In this document: positions 15,494 to 24,972 of the stretch, piece by piece
Numbering within the stretch: position 1 is the stretch's first letter
Layout of the letters: each line of letters opens with the position of its first letter
NCBI GenBank assembly: GCA_902362805.1
Contig: CABIXY010000002.1
Span: forward strand, 372,001-436,000
Reading direction: 5' to 3'
Length of the DNA: 64,000 nucleotides
Source: Eubacteriaceae bacterium
Lineage (GTDB): Bacteria > Bacillota > Clostridia > Peptostreptococcales > Anaerovoracaceae
Program-made: the position numbers and the translations under genes
The notes under the pieces: model-generated
Seen by the model: the letters and a program-made list of their open reading frames with translations, nothing else
Told to the model about the DNA's origin: nothing
The model's database searches: none

Positions 15494-16864
15494 ATGGATT
15501 TTACAAAAGCAATTAAAGATTCCATGGAACCTTTGGCGCGTGATATTTCTGCCCTCTGCAGAATTAACAGTGTTGAAGGAGAACCAAAGCCGGGAATGCC
15601 TTTTGGTGAAGGTCCGGCAATGGCCCTTGCGGAAGCTCTGAAAATGGGTGAAGCGATGGGCTTTAAGACCGAGAATTTTGACAATTATGTCGGTCACATT
15701 GAATATGGCGAAGGAGAAGAACTCCTTGGCATCTTAGGCCATGTGGATGTAGTTCCTGCTGGAGACGGCTGGGAAAGCGACCCATGGGGAGGCGTCATCA
15801 AGGATGGAAAAATCTGGGGCAGGGGGACTCTGGATGATAAAGGTCCTGTTCTGACTTGCCTCTATGCGATGAAGATTCTCAAGGACTTGAACGTTCCTCT
15901 GAAAAAGAGAGTTCGTATCATCCTCGGAACCAACGAAGAAACCGATTGGAAATGTATGGAGTATTACCTAAAAGAGGTAAAACCAGAACTTCCAACTTTG
16001 GCTTTCTCACCAGATGCTGAGTTCCCAGTAACTTATGCAGAAATGGGAATGCTGCAGTACATATTGACAAGACCGATAACCGAGGATATAGAGATTGAAG
16101 GCGGCGGCGCGTTTAATTCCGTTCCTTCTTCAGCTAAAGTGTTTCTGCCGAGCGCACTTGAAGAAGAACTGAAAAAAGCCATCAATGCAAGTGAAGATCC
16201 ATCTATCTACACTTACGAGGTATCTGATGGCAGACTGATTCTGTCAACAAAGGGTGTAGGCGCTCATGCGGCACATCTTCAAGAGGGAAAGAACGCTGTC
16301 AGCTACATGATGCAGCTGCTGACTGAACTGCCTGTAGAGGGAGAACTGAAAGAAATCGTTACATTTTATAACGACCATTTCGGAACCTGTCTGTATGGCG
16401 AGAAGATGGGCATCGCTGCAGAAGATGAGGCTTCCGGCAAGCTGACGCTGAATATTGGTAAAATCTTTGTCAAAGACGGGAAACTGAACCTCTATTGTGA
16501 CAGTAGAGTTCCTGTCAGCTTACCGATAGAAGAAATTGAGGAAAAGGTACAGGATGTTCTGAAGGACAGTGGCTATCATTACGAGGTCGCTTCTAAGGAA
16601 AATTCCCTTTACGTACCGAAGGACTCTGAGTTGGTGACGACGCTGATGGAAGCTTACAGAAAGGTTACTGGAGATACAGAAAGTCAGCCGATGTCATCAG
16701 GCGGTGCGACTTACTCCAGAACGATGGACAACTGTGTAGCTTTCGGCTGTCTTCTGCCAGATCAGGAAGACACCATGCATCAGGCGAACGAATGCTTAGA
16801 ACTGGACAAGCTGGAAATCTGGCTGAAGATCTGCCTGGAGGCCATTTATCAGCTGGCTAAATAA
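15494..16864 (+). CDS. M20 family dipeptidase, PepV/Sapep type
   Basis: A 456-residue zinc metallopeptidase of the normal PepV length, cytoplasmic. The zinc-binding pattern is visible: GHVDVVPAG (His and Asp), GRGTLDDKGP (bridging Asp), NEETDWK (Glu-Glu pair) and FSPDAEFP. The dimer-mimicking lid domain spans about residues 190-330. AAAGGAAGG precedes the start. PepV enzymes split a broad range of dipeptides, including beta-Ala dipeptides. The next gene is a YfcC carrier, suggesting that peptides or amino acids enter and are hydrolysed for fermentation. Confidence 0.9.
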   Translation: MDFTKAIKDSMEPLARDISALCRINSVEGEPKPGMPFGEGPAMALAEALKMGEAMGFKTENFDNYVGHIEYGEGEELLGILGHVDVVPAGDGWESDPWGGVIKDGKIWGRGTLDDKGPVLTCLYAMKILKDLNVPLKKRVRIILGTNEETDWKCMEYYLKEVKPELPTLAFSPDAEFPVTYAEMGMLQYILTRPITEDIEIEGGGAFNSVPSSAKVFLPSALEEELKKAINASEDPSIYTYEVSDGRLILSTKGVGAHAAHLQEGKNAVSYMMQLLTELPVEGELKEIVTFYNDHFGTCLYGEKMGIAAEDEASGKLTLNIGKIFVKDGKLNLYCDSRVPVSLPIEEIEEKVQDVLKDSGYHYEVASKENSLYVPKDSELVTTLMEAYRKVTGDTESQPMSSGGATYSRTMDNCVAFGCLLPDQEDTMHQANECLELDKLEIWLKICLEAIYQLAK

Positions 16865-16908
16865 GAAAAGATACAAAAGAAAAAATATATTTATTAGGAG
16901 AAATTATC

Positions 16909-18456
16909 ATGAAAAAGACATTTAAAATGCCTTCAGCGTTGACAATCGTAATGATTTTCCTTGCGGTTGTAGCTGTTTTGACTTGGTTTGTGCCGACGTC
17001 TGTGGTTACCACCAATGATGCTGGAGAAAACATCATCCATTTCAATGCAGCCTTTGATGGCGATGGTAATATTATTGAAAATGCGGGAACCAATCCTGTA
17101 GGACTGTGGGACTTTTTCTTAGCCCCGATTGAAGGATTCATCTCTGCTGCGGATATCGCTATTACAATTTTGATCTCTGGTGGATTCTTGGCTGTACTCA
17201 ACAGCACTGGCGCACTCGATGCTGGCATTGGCGGATTGGTAAAGCGCTTTAAAGGAAACACCCTCATCACAATTCTGATGTTTGTATTCGCCTTGATGGG
17301 TACCGTTTATGGCGCATGGGAGGAACTTCCTGCCTATGCAATCGTTATTATTCCATTATTTGTATCAGCCGGTTATGACGTCGTCACTGGTATGATGGTT
17401 ATTCTGATCGGCGCCACCGTAGGTAACATGGCCAGTGTTGTAAACCCTTATTCTATCGGTGCAGCCGTTGCGGCCATCGGTAACGATGAGTTGTCGCTGG
17501 GATCTGGTATCACCTTGAGACTGCTGCTCTTTGTCGTCATGCTGGCAATGGGAATCTTCTCTGTCATCAAGTACGCAAACAAAGTGAAGAAAAATCCGGA
17601 TCTGTCCTGTGTGGCTGGTTTGGACACCCATACGGCTTTGACAGAAACTGAATCTGGGAATACAGAATTGACGGGACGCCGCAAGGCTTCCTTAGCTGTA
17701 TTTATCATTATGATTTTGATCTGCATCATCGGGTATATTCCTTGGGGTTCTATCCCTATAGGCGACGGTACGGCTTATGACTATGTCAACGGCCTGCAGA
17801 ACGCCATCAGCGGCAGCTTCCTTGGAAACTTCGTAGGAACTGACAAATTTATGCCGTTTGGAGATTGGTACTTTAACGAATTTTCAACAGTATGGCTGAT
17901 CGGTGCCATCGTCGTAGCTGTCATCAACAGAATGGGAGAAAAGCAGTTCGTTTCCGTATTTGCAGAAGGTGCAAGAGACCTGGTGGGCGTAGTATTGGTA
18001 CTGGCCGCATCCAGAGGAATCTCGATCTTCATGGGTTCTAGTGAAGAAGGCATGAGTATTACGTTTATCTATTGGATTCAGAACATTCTCAGCAGTGTAC
18101 CGCTTTGGGCTTTTGTTGTGGCTGGTATCTGTGTATATCTGCTCATCGGTATCTTCCTGCAGTCCACAAGTGGAGTTGCCGGCATCACCATGCCGATTTT
18201 CGGCGTATTAGCATTCACCTTGTTTGCATCTTCCAGTGCAGGTTCTCTGGGAGGTCAGACGGTTCTGTTGTCCGTATTTACCTGCGGCATCAACTTCGTC
18301 TGCGGACATTATCCGGAATCCACCAACATGGGTATCTGCGAAATGTCGGGCGTACCGTATAACGTCTTCCTGAAACAGTGGGCGAAGATTCTTGTACCGA
18401 TTTTAGTGGTTGCGGCAGTGATTATTTCTGTAGCGCCATACGTAGGCATCGTTTAA
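16909..18456 (+). CDS. YfcC/ArcD-type secondary transporter
   Basis: A 515-residue polytopic carrier of the YfcC (C4-dicarboxylate anaerobic carrier-like) family. TTAGGAG precedes ATG 16909. About a dozen hydrophobic segments are seen, with an extracytoplasmic acidic loop near residues 35-60 and the conserved GATVGNMASVVNPYS and GTVYGAWEELPAY segments. The family includes peptide, dicarboxylate and amino-acid exchangers, so the substrate is not certain. Co-transcription with a dipeptidase points to peptides or amino acids. Confidence 0.85.
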   Translation: MKKTFKMPSALTIVMIFLAVVAVLTWFVPTSVVTTNDAGENIIHFNAAFDGDGNIIENAGTNPVGLWDFFLAPIEGFISAADIAITILISGGFLAVLNSTGALDAGIGGLVKRFKGNTLITILMFVFALMGTVYGAWEELPAYAIVIIPLFVSAGYDVVTGMMVILIGATVGNMASVVNPYSIGAAVAAIGNDELSLGSGITLRLLLFVVMLAMGIFSVIKYANKVKKNPDLSCVAGLDTHTALTETESGNTELTGRRKASLAVFIIMILICIIGYIPWGSIPIGDGTAYDYVNGLQNAISGSFLGNFVGTDKFMPFGDWYFNEFSTVWLIGAIVVAVINRMGEKQFVSVFAEGARDLVGVVLVLAASRGISIFMGSSEEGMSITFIYWIQNILSSVPLWAFVVAGICVYLLIGIFLQSTSGVAGITMPIFGVLAFTLFASSSAGSLGGQTVLLSVFTCGINFVCGHYPESTNMGICEMSGVPYNVFLKQWAKILVPILVVAAVIISVAPYVGIV

Positions 18457-18478
18457 TCCCGTTCCTATAGAATTTTTT

Positions 18479-18522
18479 GCAGAGAGGGCAAGCTTAGGGT
18501 TTCCCTCTCTGCATATTTTTTT
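18479..18522 (+). terminator. Rho-independent terminator
   Basis: GCAGAGAGGG (18479-18488) pairs with CCCTCTCTGC (18503-18512), followed by a T-run. Confidence 0.85.
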
Positions 18523-18548
18523 CCATCTCTATTTTATCTAAAAAAACA

Positions 18549-18577
18549 TTGAATGTAATTCGGGGTTAGTGTATAAT
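18549..18577 (+). promoter_or_regulatory. Sigma-A promoter for the P-loop protein gene
   Basis: TTGAAT 18549-18554, a 17-bp spacer and consensus TATAAT 18572-18577, 34 bp before the start codon. Confidence 0.7.
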
Positions 18578-18611
18578 AACAATAATACAAAAGAACGGGA
18601 GGACAATAATC

Positions 18612-19034
18612 ATGGTTAAATTATTGGTTGGACATAAAGGAACAGGAAAAACAAAACAGATGATCGATCTTGCAAATGAGCAGGTTGAGCAGAGTAATGG
18701 AAGTCTCATTTTCATTAATAAGAACTCAAGGTTAATGTACGATTTGAAATATAAGATCAGAGTAGTCTGCATGGAAGAATACGAGCACATCACCAACAGT
18801 GATGAATACATAGGCTTTATTTATGGAATTATCAGTTCCGATCACGATATCGAAACGATTTACATCGACAGTATTCTCAAGCATGCAGATTTTTCATTAG
18901 GAGATCTTCCAGAGTTCCTTGGCAGACTGAAAGTCATCTCAAAGAATTATGGAATGGACTTTGTTGTCAGCTTAAGTGCCGAAAAAGAAGAAATGATCGG
19001 CGTAGATTTCTCTGAATACGAAATACTCAACTAA
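18612..19034 (+). CDS. Small P-loop protein of unknown function
   Basis: A 140-residue protein with a Walker A motif GHKGTGKTKQM at residues 7-17 and a Walker B-like TIYIDSI near residue 87, so it probably binds a nucleotide. There is no helicase, kinase lid or AAA sensor region, and it is much shorter than most NTPases. It has its own TATAAT promoter, AACGGGAGG before ATG 18612 and its own terminator, so it is a stand-alone gene. Function unknown. Confidence 0.75.
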   Translation: MVKLLVGHKGTGKTKQMIDLANEQVEQSNGSLIFINKNSRLMYDLKYKIRVVCMEEYEHITNSDEYIGFIYGIISSDHDIETIYIDSILKHADFSLGDLPEFLGRLKVISKNYGMDFVVSLSAEKEEMIGVDFSEYEILN

Positions 19035-19051
19035 TTTATCACGACATGGGT

Positions 19052-19080
19052 AGGGGCGGATGACCGCCCCTTATTTTTTT
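19052..19080 (+). terminator. Rho-independent terminator
   Basis: AGGGGCGG/CCGCCCCT 8-bp stem (19052-19059, 19064-19071) with a 4-nt loop and a T-run. Confidence 0.88.
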
Positions 19081-19098
19081 GTGAAAGGGGATTTGAAT

Positions 19099-19728
19099 TT
19101 GACGTTAGATGATATCAGAAACATTTATGAAAATTGGGCCGCAAAACCGATCGGCAAGCACAAGTTTTTCTCGGTTCTGGTGCCTTTTGTTGAAAAGGAC
19201 GGCAGCGTGCACCTGCTCTTTGAAGTGAGGGCGAAGAACATGGAGTCACAGCCGGGAGAGGTGTGTTTTCCAGGCGGACATGTGGAAAAGGGTGAAAACC
19301 CGAGAGATACGGCAGTGCGAGAAACTTTTGAAGAAATCGGTATACCGCCAGACAAAATTGAACTGATCAGCCAGGGGGATACCCTTTACGGCTATGCAAA
19401 CTATACGTTGTTCACATATATGGGAATCATCCCTTATGAGGCTTATCAAGAGGCAAAACTGGCAAGTGAAGAAGTAGACGAGATTTTTCTTGTGCCGCTT
19501 TCGAAGTTCATAGAGAATCCGCCAGAGGTTCACAGCGAAAACATCTTTACTGATATCGATGAGAATTTTCCCTATGACAAAGTGGGAATCGGAAAAGATT
19601 ATCAGTGGAGAGTCGGTGACTGGCAGATTCCCATCTATGATATAGACGGCAGAATTATCTGGGGGCTGACTGCCAGAATTACAGAAAATCTCATAGAAGT
19701 CCTACAGGGAAAAAATCCTTTTCAATGA
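19099..19728 (+). CDS. Nudix hydrolase, CoA pyrophosphatase-like
   Basis: A protein of about 209 residues. No ATG fits; TTG 19099 lies 9 bases after AAAGGGGA and is the chosen start, with GTG 19081 and TTG 19093 as alternatives. The full Nudix box is present: G-HVEKG-E, seven residues, then RETFEEIGI. Upstream, FEVRAKNMESQPGEVCFPGG resembles the UPF0035 motif of CoA diphosphatases, which cut CoA to phosphopantetheine and 3',5'-ADP. The upstream terminator at 19052-19080 separates it from its neighbour. Confidence 0.85.
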   Translation: MTLDDIRNIYENWAAKPIGKHKFFSVLVPFVEKDGSVHLLFEVRAKNMESQPGEVCFPGGHVEKGENPRDTAVRETFEEIGIPPDKIELISQGDTLYGYANYTLFTYMGIIPYEAYQEAKLASEEVDEIFLVPLSKFIENPPEVHSENIFTDIDENFPYDKVGIGKDYQWRVGDWQIPIYDIDGRIIWGLTARITENLIEVLQGKNPFQ

Positions 19729-19787
19729 ATGCGGATTAGACTATAATGTTAATGGGAAGAATTACGCTAAATTTGGAGGGAATGCAA

Positions 19788-20873
19788 ATGAAGAAAATAC
19801 TAGTGTTTATGATGTGTGTAGTGATGATTTTTACCTTCTTTTCTTGTGGTAAGGAGGAGGCGGAAAATGCCAATACTTATGAAATCGCAATGATTACAAC
19901 GTCCCAGTCACGATCTATCGACGATGGGGCATATAACAAGAGCACCTGGGAGGGGCTGAGGGAATACGCAGAGGAGAATAACCTCACCTATAAATATTAT
20001 GAGCCCAGTGAAGACTCAACAGATGCCAGATTAGAACAGATCGATCAGGCAGTCCAAAGCGGTGCTTCTGTAATCGCCTGTTGTGGAGAAGAATTTGAAA
20101 CAGTGATTCACACTGCGCAAGAGAAATATGGGGACAAGACCTTTTTCTTGATTGACGGATATCCGACAGACAAAAAAGGCGGCCAAGAGACAGGAACCAA
20201 CGCTGTCGGTGTCAAGTTTGCCGAAAATGAACTCGGTTACCTGGCTGGCTATGCAGCAGTAGAAGATGGATATCGGACGTTAGGTTTTATGGGTGAAAAC
20301 AGCACTCCATCCATGAAGAATTACGGCTATGGATTTATTCAGGGCTGTAATGATGCTGCGGAGGATATCGGTGTCGCTGCCGAGATCAACTACAGCTACA
20401 AAAAAGAAGGAGAAACGGCAGCAGATATTCAAAAGAAAGCAGAAACCTGGTACGAAGATGGGACCGAGGTGATTTTTGCCTGCGGAAATGATATCTTTGA
20501 TTCTGTAAAGACAGAAGCTGATATCGCAAATACAAAGGTCATCGCTTGTGGATCTGATATGAATGCAAAATCCAAAAATGTCATAACCTCAGCAGTAAAA
20601 GAATGTGGAATTGCTGTGCAGACAGAACTTGCAGCCTTTTATAACGGAGAGCTTGCCGGCGGGAGCAATCTTGTACTGGGGGCGTCTGAGGATGCAGTCG
20701 GCCTTGACGTGAAAACTTCCAGATTTGAAGTCTTTGGTCAGGAAAGTTATGATGCCCTCTATCAGAGCCTGAAGAATGGGAAGCTAAATATTGCCACTAG
20801 CGAAGACGCGCAGAAGGTGAGCCTTTTGACGCAAAAGAAACAACTGAATTTTGTGAATGTCACAGTGGATTAA
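19788..20873 (+). CDS. BMP-family (PnrA/Med-like) substrate-binding lipoprotein
   Basis: A 361-residue secreted lipoprotein. ATG 19788 is 7 bases after GGAGGG. The signal peptide ends in lipobox FFSC near residue 23. The body matches the BMP/PnrA fold: the opening AMITTSQSRSIDDGAYNKSTWEGL, a central TNAVGVKFAENELGYLAGYAA and VIACGSDMNAKSKNVITSAVKE. Relatives bind purine nucleosides for ABC uptake or act as Med-type regulators. No permease or ATPase gene is adjacent, so it either works with a distant transporter or is a sensor. TATAAT at 19742-19747 is a possible -10. Confidence 0.87.
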   Translation: MKKILVFMMCVVMIFTFFSCGKEEAENANTYEIAMITTSQSRSIDDGAYNKSTWEGLREYAEENNLTYKYYEPSEDSTDARLEQIDQAVQSGASVIACCGEEFETVIHTAQEKYGDKTFFLIDGYPTDKKGGQETGTNAVGVKFAENELGYLAGYAAVEDGYRTLGFMGENSTPSMKNYGYGFIQGCNDAAEDIGVAAEINYSYKKEGETAADIQKKAETWYEDGTEVIFACGNDIFDSVKTEADIANTKVIACGSDMNAKSKNVITSAVKECGIAVQTELAAFYNGELAGGSNLVLGASEDAVGLDVKTSRFEVFGQESYDALYQSLKNGKLNIATSEDAQKVSLLTQKKQLNFVNVTVD

Positions 20874-20883
20874 CCTTAAATCA

Positions 20884-20910
20884 GGGGACAGGCCGAGCCT
20901 GCCCCTTTGT
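20884..20910 (+). terminator. Rho-independent terminator after BMP lipoprotein gene
   Basis: GGGG-A-CAGGC pairs with GCCTGCCCC through one bulged A, followed by TTTGTTTGTTT. Confidence 0.75.
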
Positions 20911-20929
20911 TTGTTTGGAAAGGATCGAG

Positions 20930-22819
20930 ATGTTTTTACCAGTTACGAGAGAAGATATGGAAAAAAGAGGATGGGAACAGGTGGATTTTGTTCTCGTTAC
21001 AGGGGACGGATATGTTGACCATCATTCTTTTGGCACAGCCATTATCGGGCGCCTGTTGGAAAGCAGAGGATACAGGGTGGCCGTTCTGGCGCAGCCTGAC
21101 TATCAATCGGCAGCAGACTTTCAGCGTTTTGGAAAGCCACGCCTGGGATTTTTGATTAACAGTGGAACCGTTGACTCTATGGTCAACAATTATTCCGTCT
21201 TTAAACGCAGGCGGAAGGCCGATGAATATACACCGGGAGGAAAAGCAGGACGCAGGCCGGACCGGGCAGTGATCGTATATAGTAACAGAGCCAGAGAGGC
21301 ATACAAGGATGTGCCAATTATCATCGGCGGCACCGAAGCAAGCCTTCGGCGTCTGGGACATTACGACTACTGGAGCGATAAGGTAAGACGATCTATCCTG
21401 CTGGATGCAAAAGCAGATCTATTGATTTACGGCATGGGTGAGCGCGCCATCATCGAGATTGCGGAGGCTTTGGAATCCGGCATAGAGGTGGGTGACATCT
21501 GTTGGATCAGAGGGACTTGTTATAAGGCAAAGTGCCTTGAAATGGATGAGGATACGGTGCGCCTGCCGGATTTTGAGCAGATTGCAGACTGCAAGGAAAC
21601 CTATTGCCGCAGTTTCGCCCTGCAATATCGAAGCAATGATTACATCAACGGAAAGCGTCTTGCCGAAAAGTATGCGGACACAGTATACGTGATACAGAAT
21701 CAGCCACAGCCGCCGCTGGACAGGGAAGAGCTGGACGATATCTATGAACTTCCCTTTGAGAATGAATATCATCCCATGTACGAAAGAGAAGGCGGCATAC
21801 CGGCGTTTCGAGAAATCAAGTTCAGCATCGTGTCAAGCCGCGGCTGCTTCGGCGGCTGCAGTTTCTGCGCTCTGACCTATCACCAGGGCAGACAGGTGAG
21901 GAGCCGAAGCAAGGAATCCATCGTCCGAGAAGCAGAAAAACTGACAGCAAAAGAGGATTTCAAGGGCTATATTCACGATATCGGAGGTCCAACGGCTAAT
22001 TTCAGACAACCTGCCTGCAGGAAACAGCTTGCAAGCGGCGTCTGCAAGAATAAGGACTGTCTCTATCCTCATCCGTGCAGAAACATGGAGGTGGATCACA
22101 GTGATTATCTGGATGTACTGAGGGCTGTCAGATCGATAGACAGAATAAAAAAAGTATTTATCAGGTCGGGTATCCGCTACGATTATGTCATGGCTGACAA
22201 GGATAAGACTTTTTTGAGAGAATTGTGTGAGCACCATGTCAGCGGAACTCTGAAAGTGGCACCGGAACACATCTCTGACAGAGTGCTGTACTATATGCGC
22301 AAACCGGAGAAACAGGTATTCATCGACTTTGCCAGAGAATACAAGAAAATCAACGAAGAACTGGGCATGAAGCAATACCTGATTCCCTACTTGATCAGCT
22401 CCCACCCAGGCAGCACGCTTTCTGACGCCATAGAGCTGGCTTTATTTTTGAAAGAATACGGCTTTGTACCTGATCAAGTGCAGGACTTTTATCCTACGCC
22501 GGCAACCCTGGCAACCTGTATGTATTACACGGAACGAGATCCTTTTACTATGAAGCCGGTGTACGTCGCTAAGGACATAGAAGAGAAGAAGATGCAGAGG
22601 GCATTGATTCACTATAATAAGCCTGAAAATAAGAACACTGTAATCAAAGCCCTGAAAAAAGCTGGCAGAGAAGACCTGATAGGCTGTCTGCTAGGCGGAA
22701 ACAGAGGAAAGGCAAATGAGTCTGATAAAAGAATTCGCAAAGATGATAGGGGAAAGTCAAAGACAGTACAAAAACGTAAGCGCGAAACCGCTGCTTCTCA
22801 CAGAAGAAGTCGGAGCTGA
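20930..22819 (+). CDS. YgiQ-family radical SAM protein
   Basis: A 629-residue protein with the long YgiQ layout: N-terminal domain (FLPVTREDMEKRGW), radical-SAM cluster motif CFGGCSFCAL near residue 305, then the family-specific HIGGPTANFR-type segment with extra cysteines (CRNMEVDHSDY). The C-terminal 40 residues are strongly basic. ATG 20930 follows AAAGGA; a TTG at 20915 lies in the terminator's T-rich tail. The biochemical role of YgiQ is not established. Its last 104 bases overlap the following methyltransferase gene in another frame. Confidence 0.9.
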   Translation: MFLPVTREDMEKRGWEQVDFVLVTGDGYVDHHSFGTAIIGRLLESRGYRVAVLAQPDYQSAADFQRFGKPRLGFLINSGTVDSMVNNYSVFKRRRKADEYTPGGKAGRRPDRAVIVYSNRAREAYKDVPIIIGGTEASLRRLGHYDYWSDKVRRSILLDAKADLLIYGMGERAIIEIAEALESGIEVGDICWIRGTCYKAKCLEMDEDTVRLPDFEQIADCKETYCRSFALQYRSNDYINGKRLAEKYADTVYVIQNQPQPPLDREELDDIYELPFENEYHPMYEREGGIPAFREIKFSIVSSRGCFGGCSFCALTYHQGRQVRSRSKESIVREAEKLTAKEDFKGYIHDIGGPTANFRQPACRKQLASGVCKNKDCLYPHPCRNMEVDHSDYLDVLRAVRSIDRIKKVFIRSGIRYDYVMADKDKTFLRELCEHHVSGTLKVAPEHISDRVLYYMRKPEKQVFIDFAREYKKINEELGMKQYLIPYLISSHPGSTLSDAIELALFLKEYGFVPDQVQDFYPTPATLATCMYYTERDPFTMKPVYVAKDIEEKKMQRALIHYNKPENKNTVIKALKKAGREDLIGCLLGGNRGKANESDKRIRKDDRGKSKTVQKRKRETAASHRRSRS

Positions 22820-24059
22820 GGCGTCAGACGGGGAGAACCTGCTCTGCCATGGTGATAACAAAGTTTTCATGAAGACTTTGCTCGATGAGCGGCATATGGC
22901 GGGAAAAATACAGATGATTTATATCGATCCGCCCTTTTTTTCAAAATCTAACTATGATGCTGTGGTCAAGGCTGCAGGCACCAACATCAAACATCTGGCA
23001 TATGGCGACAAATGGGAGAAAGGTCTTTCTGAATATCTGAAGATGCTGGCGGTGCGCCTCTATCTGATGAAAGATCTGCTGGCCGATGACGGTCTGATTT
23101 GGCTGCATTTGGACTGGCATGTGGTGCACTATGCAAAGGTTCTGATGGATGAAATCTTCGGAGAGAAAAACTTTGTCAATGAAATCATCTGGACTTACAA
23201 ATCCGGGGGGACCAGCAAGAAACATTTCGCCAGAAAGCATGATACGATTTTGGTATATGCCAAAGGACCAAAGTATCAGTTTTACCCTCTGCGGGAGAAA
23301 TCCTACAACAGGCAGTTCAAGCCTTATCGTTTCAAAGGCGTGAAAGAATATAAGGACGAAATGGGCTGGTACACCATGGTGAATATGAAGGACGTGTGGA
23401 ACATAGATATGGTAGGACGGACTTCCGCGGAGAGAACCGGTTATGCAACGCAGAAACCAGAGCAGCTTCTTTCACGGATGATCGAGAGCTGTACCCGGGA
23501 GGGAGATATCTGTGCAGATTTTTTCTGTGGCAGCGGAACTCTGCCTGCAACAGCTGGACAGATGGACAGGAGATTTATCGCCTGCGATTCAGGCAGTCTG
23601 GCCATTGAAAGTACCATAAAAAGACTGGCCAGACAGGAAGAATCTTTCCAGGTTTTTGATTTAAAACCGAATGGGAAGGCAAAAATAGATGCAGTCGTGG
23701 AAGTCAGAGAAGAGGAGATTCCTTCCTCTGACAAACGCCTTTTGAAGTTAAGCCTGGTGTCCTTGAAGGAGCGGGAACTAGCTAGGACTGTAGAGAAGAA
23801 GTCGAAGGACAGGGTGAAGCAGGTTCTAAAAGATGACTCACTGCAGATGGTTGAAGGTTGGAGTATCGATTTTCATCATACAGACGGCGTCCATCGCCCC
23901 GAGGTCATCTTCGTGAGAACAAAGGGAGAACTTACGACCTCTTATGAAAAAATTATTGCAGGGAAAAGCCCTATTTGCGTAAAAATTGTAGATATCTTTG
24001 GAAATGTCGTGTTTGAAAGGATAGAATATGAAGGAAACAATGAGACAGAGAATCGTTGA
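22716..24059 (+). CDS. Orphan site-specific DNA methyltransferase (N4/N6 type, beta-like motif order)
   Basis: A 447-residue methyltransferase. Catalytic motif IV YIDPPFF (about residue 69) precedes the SAM-binding motif I ADFFCGSGTLPATA (about 270), giving the beta-class order; TGYATQKPEQLL sits just before motif I. About 130 residues after motif I form a C-terminal part that I do not recognise. GGAAAGG precedes ATG 22716 within ygiQ, so translation would be coupled by a 104-bp overlap. No restriction endonuclease or specificity gene is nearby. Whether it is DNA-directed or modifies another target cannot be told from sequence. Confidence 0.82.
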   Translation: MSLIKEFAKMIGESQRQYKNVSAKPLLLTEEVGAEASDGENLLCHGDNKVFMKTLLDERHMAGKIQMIYIDPPFFSKSNYDAVVKAAGTNIKHLAYGDKWEKGLSEYLKMLAVRLYLMKDLLADDGLIWLHLDWHVVHYAKVLMDEIFGEKNFVNEIIWTYKSGGTSKKHFARKHDTILVYAKGPKYQFYPLREKSYNRQFKPYRFKGVKEYKDEMGWYTMVNMKDVWNIDMVGRTSAERTGYATQKPEQLLSRMIESCTREGDICADFFCGSGTLPATAGQMDRRFIACDSGSLAIESTIKRLARQEESFQVFDLKPNGKAKIDAVVEVREEEIPSSDKRLLKLSLVSLKERELARTVEKKSKDRVKQVLKDDSLQMVEGWSIDFHHTDGVHRPEVIFVRTKGELTTSYEKIIAGKSPICVKIVDIFGNVVFERIEYEGNNETENR

Positions 24060-24906
24060 TTACTTTTTTCTGATTTTAGCCTGCGCCATCGGCGCTTTTG
24101 CCACTACGGCAGTGATGATACCCAACGGCTTGACGATTGGCGGCCTGACTGGTATCGTAAGAATCATGCAGTATTATGTCAACCTTGATTTTTCGTTGAT
24201 GTATTATGCCGGCGCATTTGTGATTTTGATTATCGTCATTGCCACCATCGGCCTCAAGGAAGCGAAGAAAGTTTTGGTAGTGACAATCATGTATCCAGCT
24301 ATTCTGTTCGTATTAGAACTCTTTGATTTTAAACTGCTGGAAGAAAAGGATGTGATTCTGGCTGCCATTTTCTGCGGCGTGTTTTCGGGGGTGTGCAACG
24401 GAATCGTCTTTTGGAGAGGTTATGCCTTTTGCGGAACAGAGTCCATCGCCAAGATCATAAAGAAGAAGTTTATGCCCCAGGTGGATATCAGCAAGATTCT
24501 CCTCGCCTTGGATGCCTGCATCATCATCATCTCGGCTTTTATCTATGGACGCAATATCGCGCTCTATGCCTTGGTGACTCAGTTTATCGCCTCAAAGATG
24601 GTGGATTTCATCATGTACGGTTTTGAGACGAAGATTGTCCAGGTGGACATCATCACTTCAAAAGCAGAAGAAACCATCGAATTTGTCATGCAGACGCTGG
24701 ACCGCGGCGTTTCCAGCCGAAAAATGGTAGGGGAGTTTACTGGCGTAGAAAAGAAAGAACTGGTGGTGCTCTGCTCGCCGAGAGAGAGCATGCTGCTGAA
24801 AAAATTTCTCGCGCAGACGGACCCGGCCGCCTTTGTCACTGTCCTTCATGTGGATACGGTATGGGGCAGCGGCAAAGGGTTCACCAGTATCGACAAAGAT
24901 GTATGA
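24028..24906 (+). CDS. YitT family membrane protein (DUF161 plus DUF2179)
   Basis: A 292-residue protein with five to six membrane segments in residues 10-180 (CAIGAFATTAVMIPNGLTIGG motif region) followed by a soluble DUF2179 domain (about 205-285, IVQVDIITSKAEETIEF and HVDTVWGSGKGF). AAAGGATAG precedes ATG 24028. It overlaps the methyltransferase end by 32 bp, so ygiQ, the methyltransferase gene and this gene form one overlapping operon. Function is unknown in the family; transport or envelope homeostasis has been suggested. Confidence 0.88.
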   Translation: MKETMRQRIVDYFFLILACAIGAFATTAVMIPNGLTIGGLTGIVRIMQYYVNLDFSLMYYAGAFVILIIVIATIGLKEAKKVLVVTIMYPAILFVLELFDFKLLEEKDVILAAIFCGVFSGVCNGIVFWRGYAFCGTESIAKIIKKKFMPQVDISKILLALDACIIIISAFIYGRNIALYALVTQFIASKMVDFIMYGFETKIVQVDIITSKAEETIEFVMQTLDRGVSSRKMVGEFTGVEKKELVVLCSPRESMLLKKFLAQTDPAAFVTVLHVDTVWGSGKGFTSIDKDV

Positions 24907-24972
24907 TGGTTTTCAAGCGGATTTTGTGGTATCATATAACATAGGTTACACAAAATGAAGAGGAGGATACAA

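Noticed and set aside
21833..22405. 190-codon minus-strand open frame
   Set aside because: Antisense to the radical-SAM core of ygiQ; no start signals.
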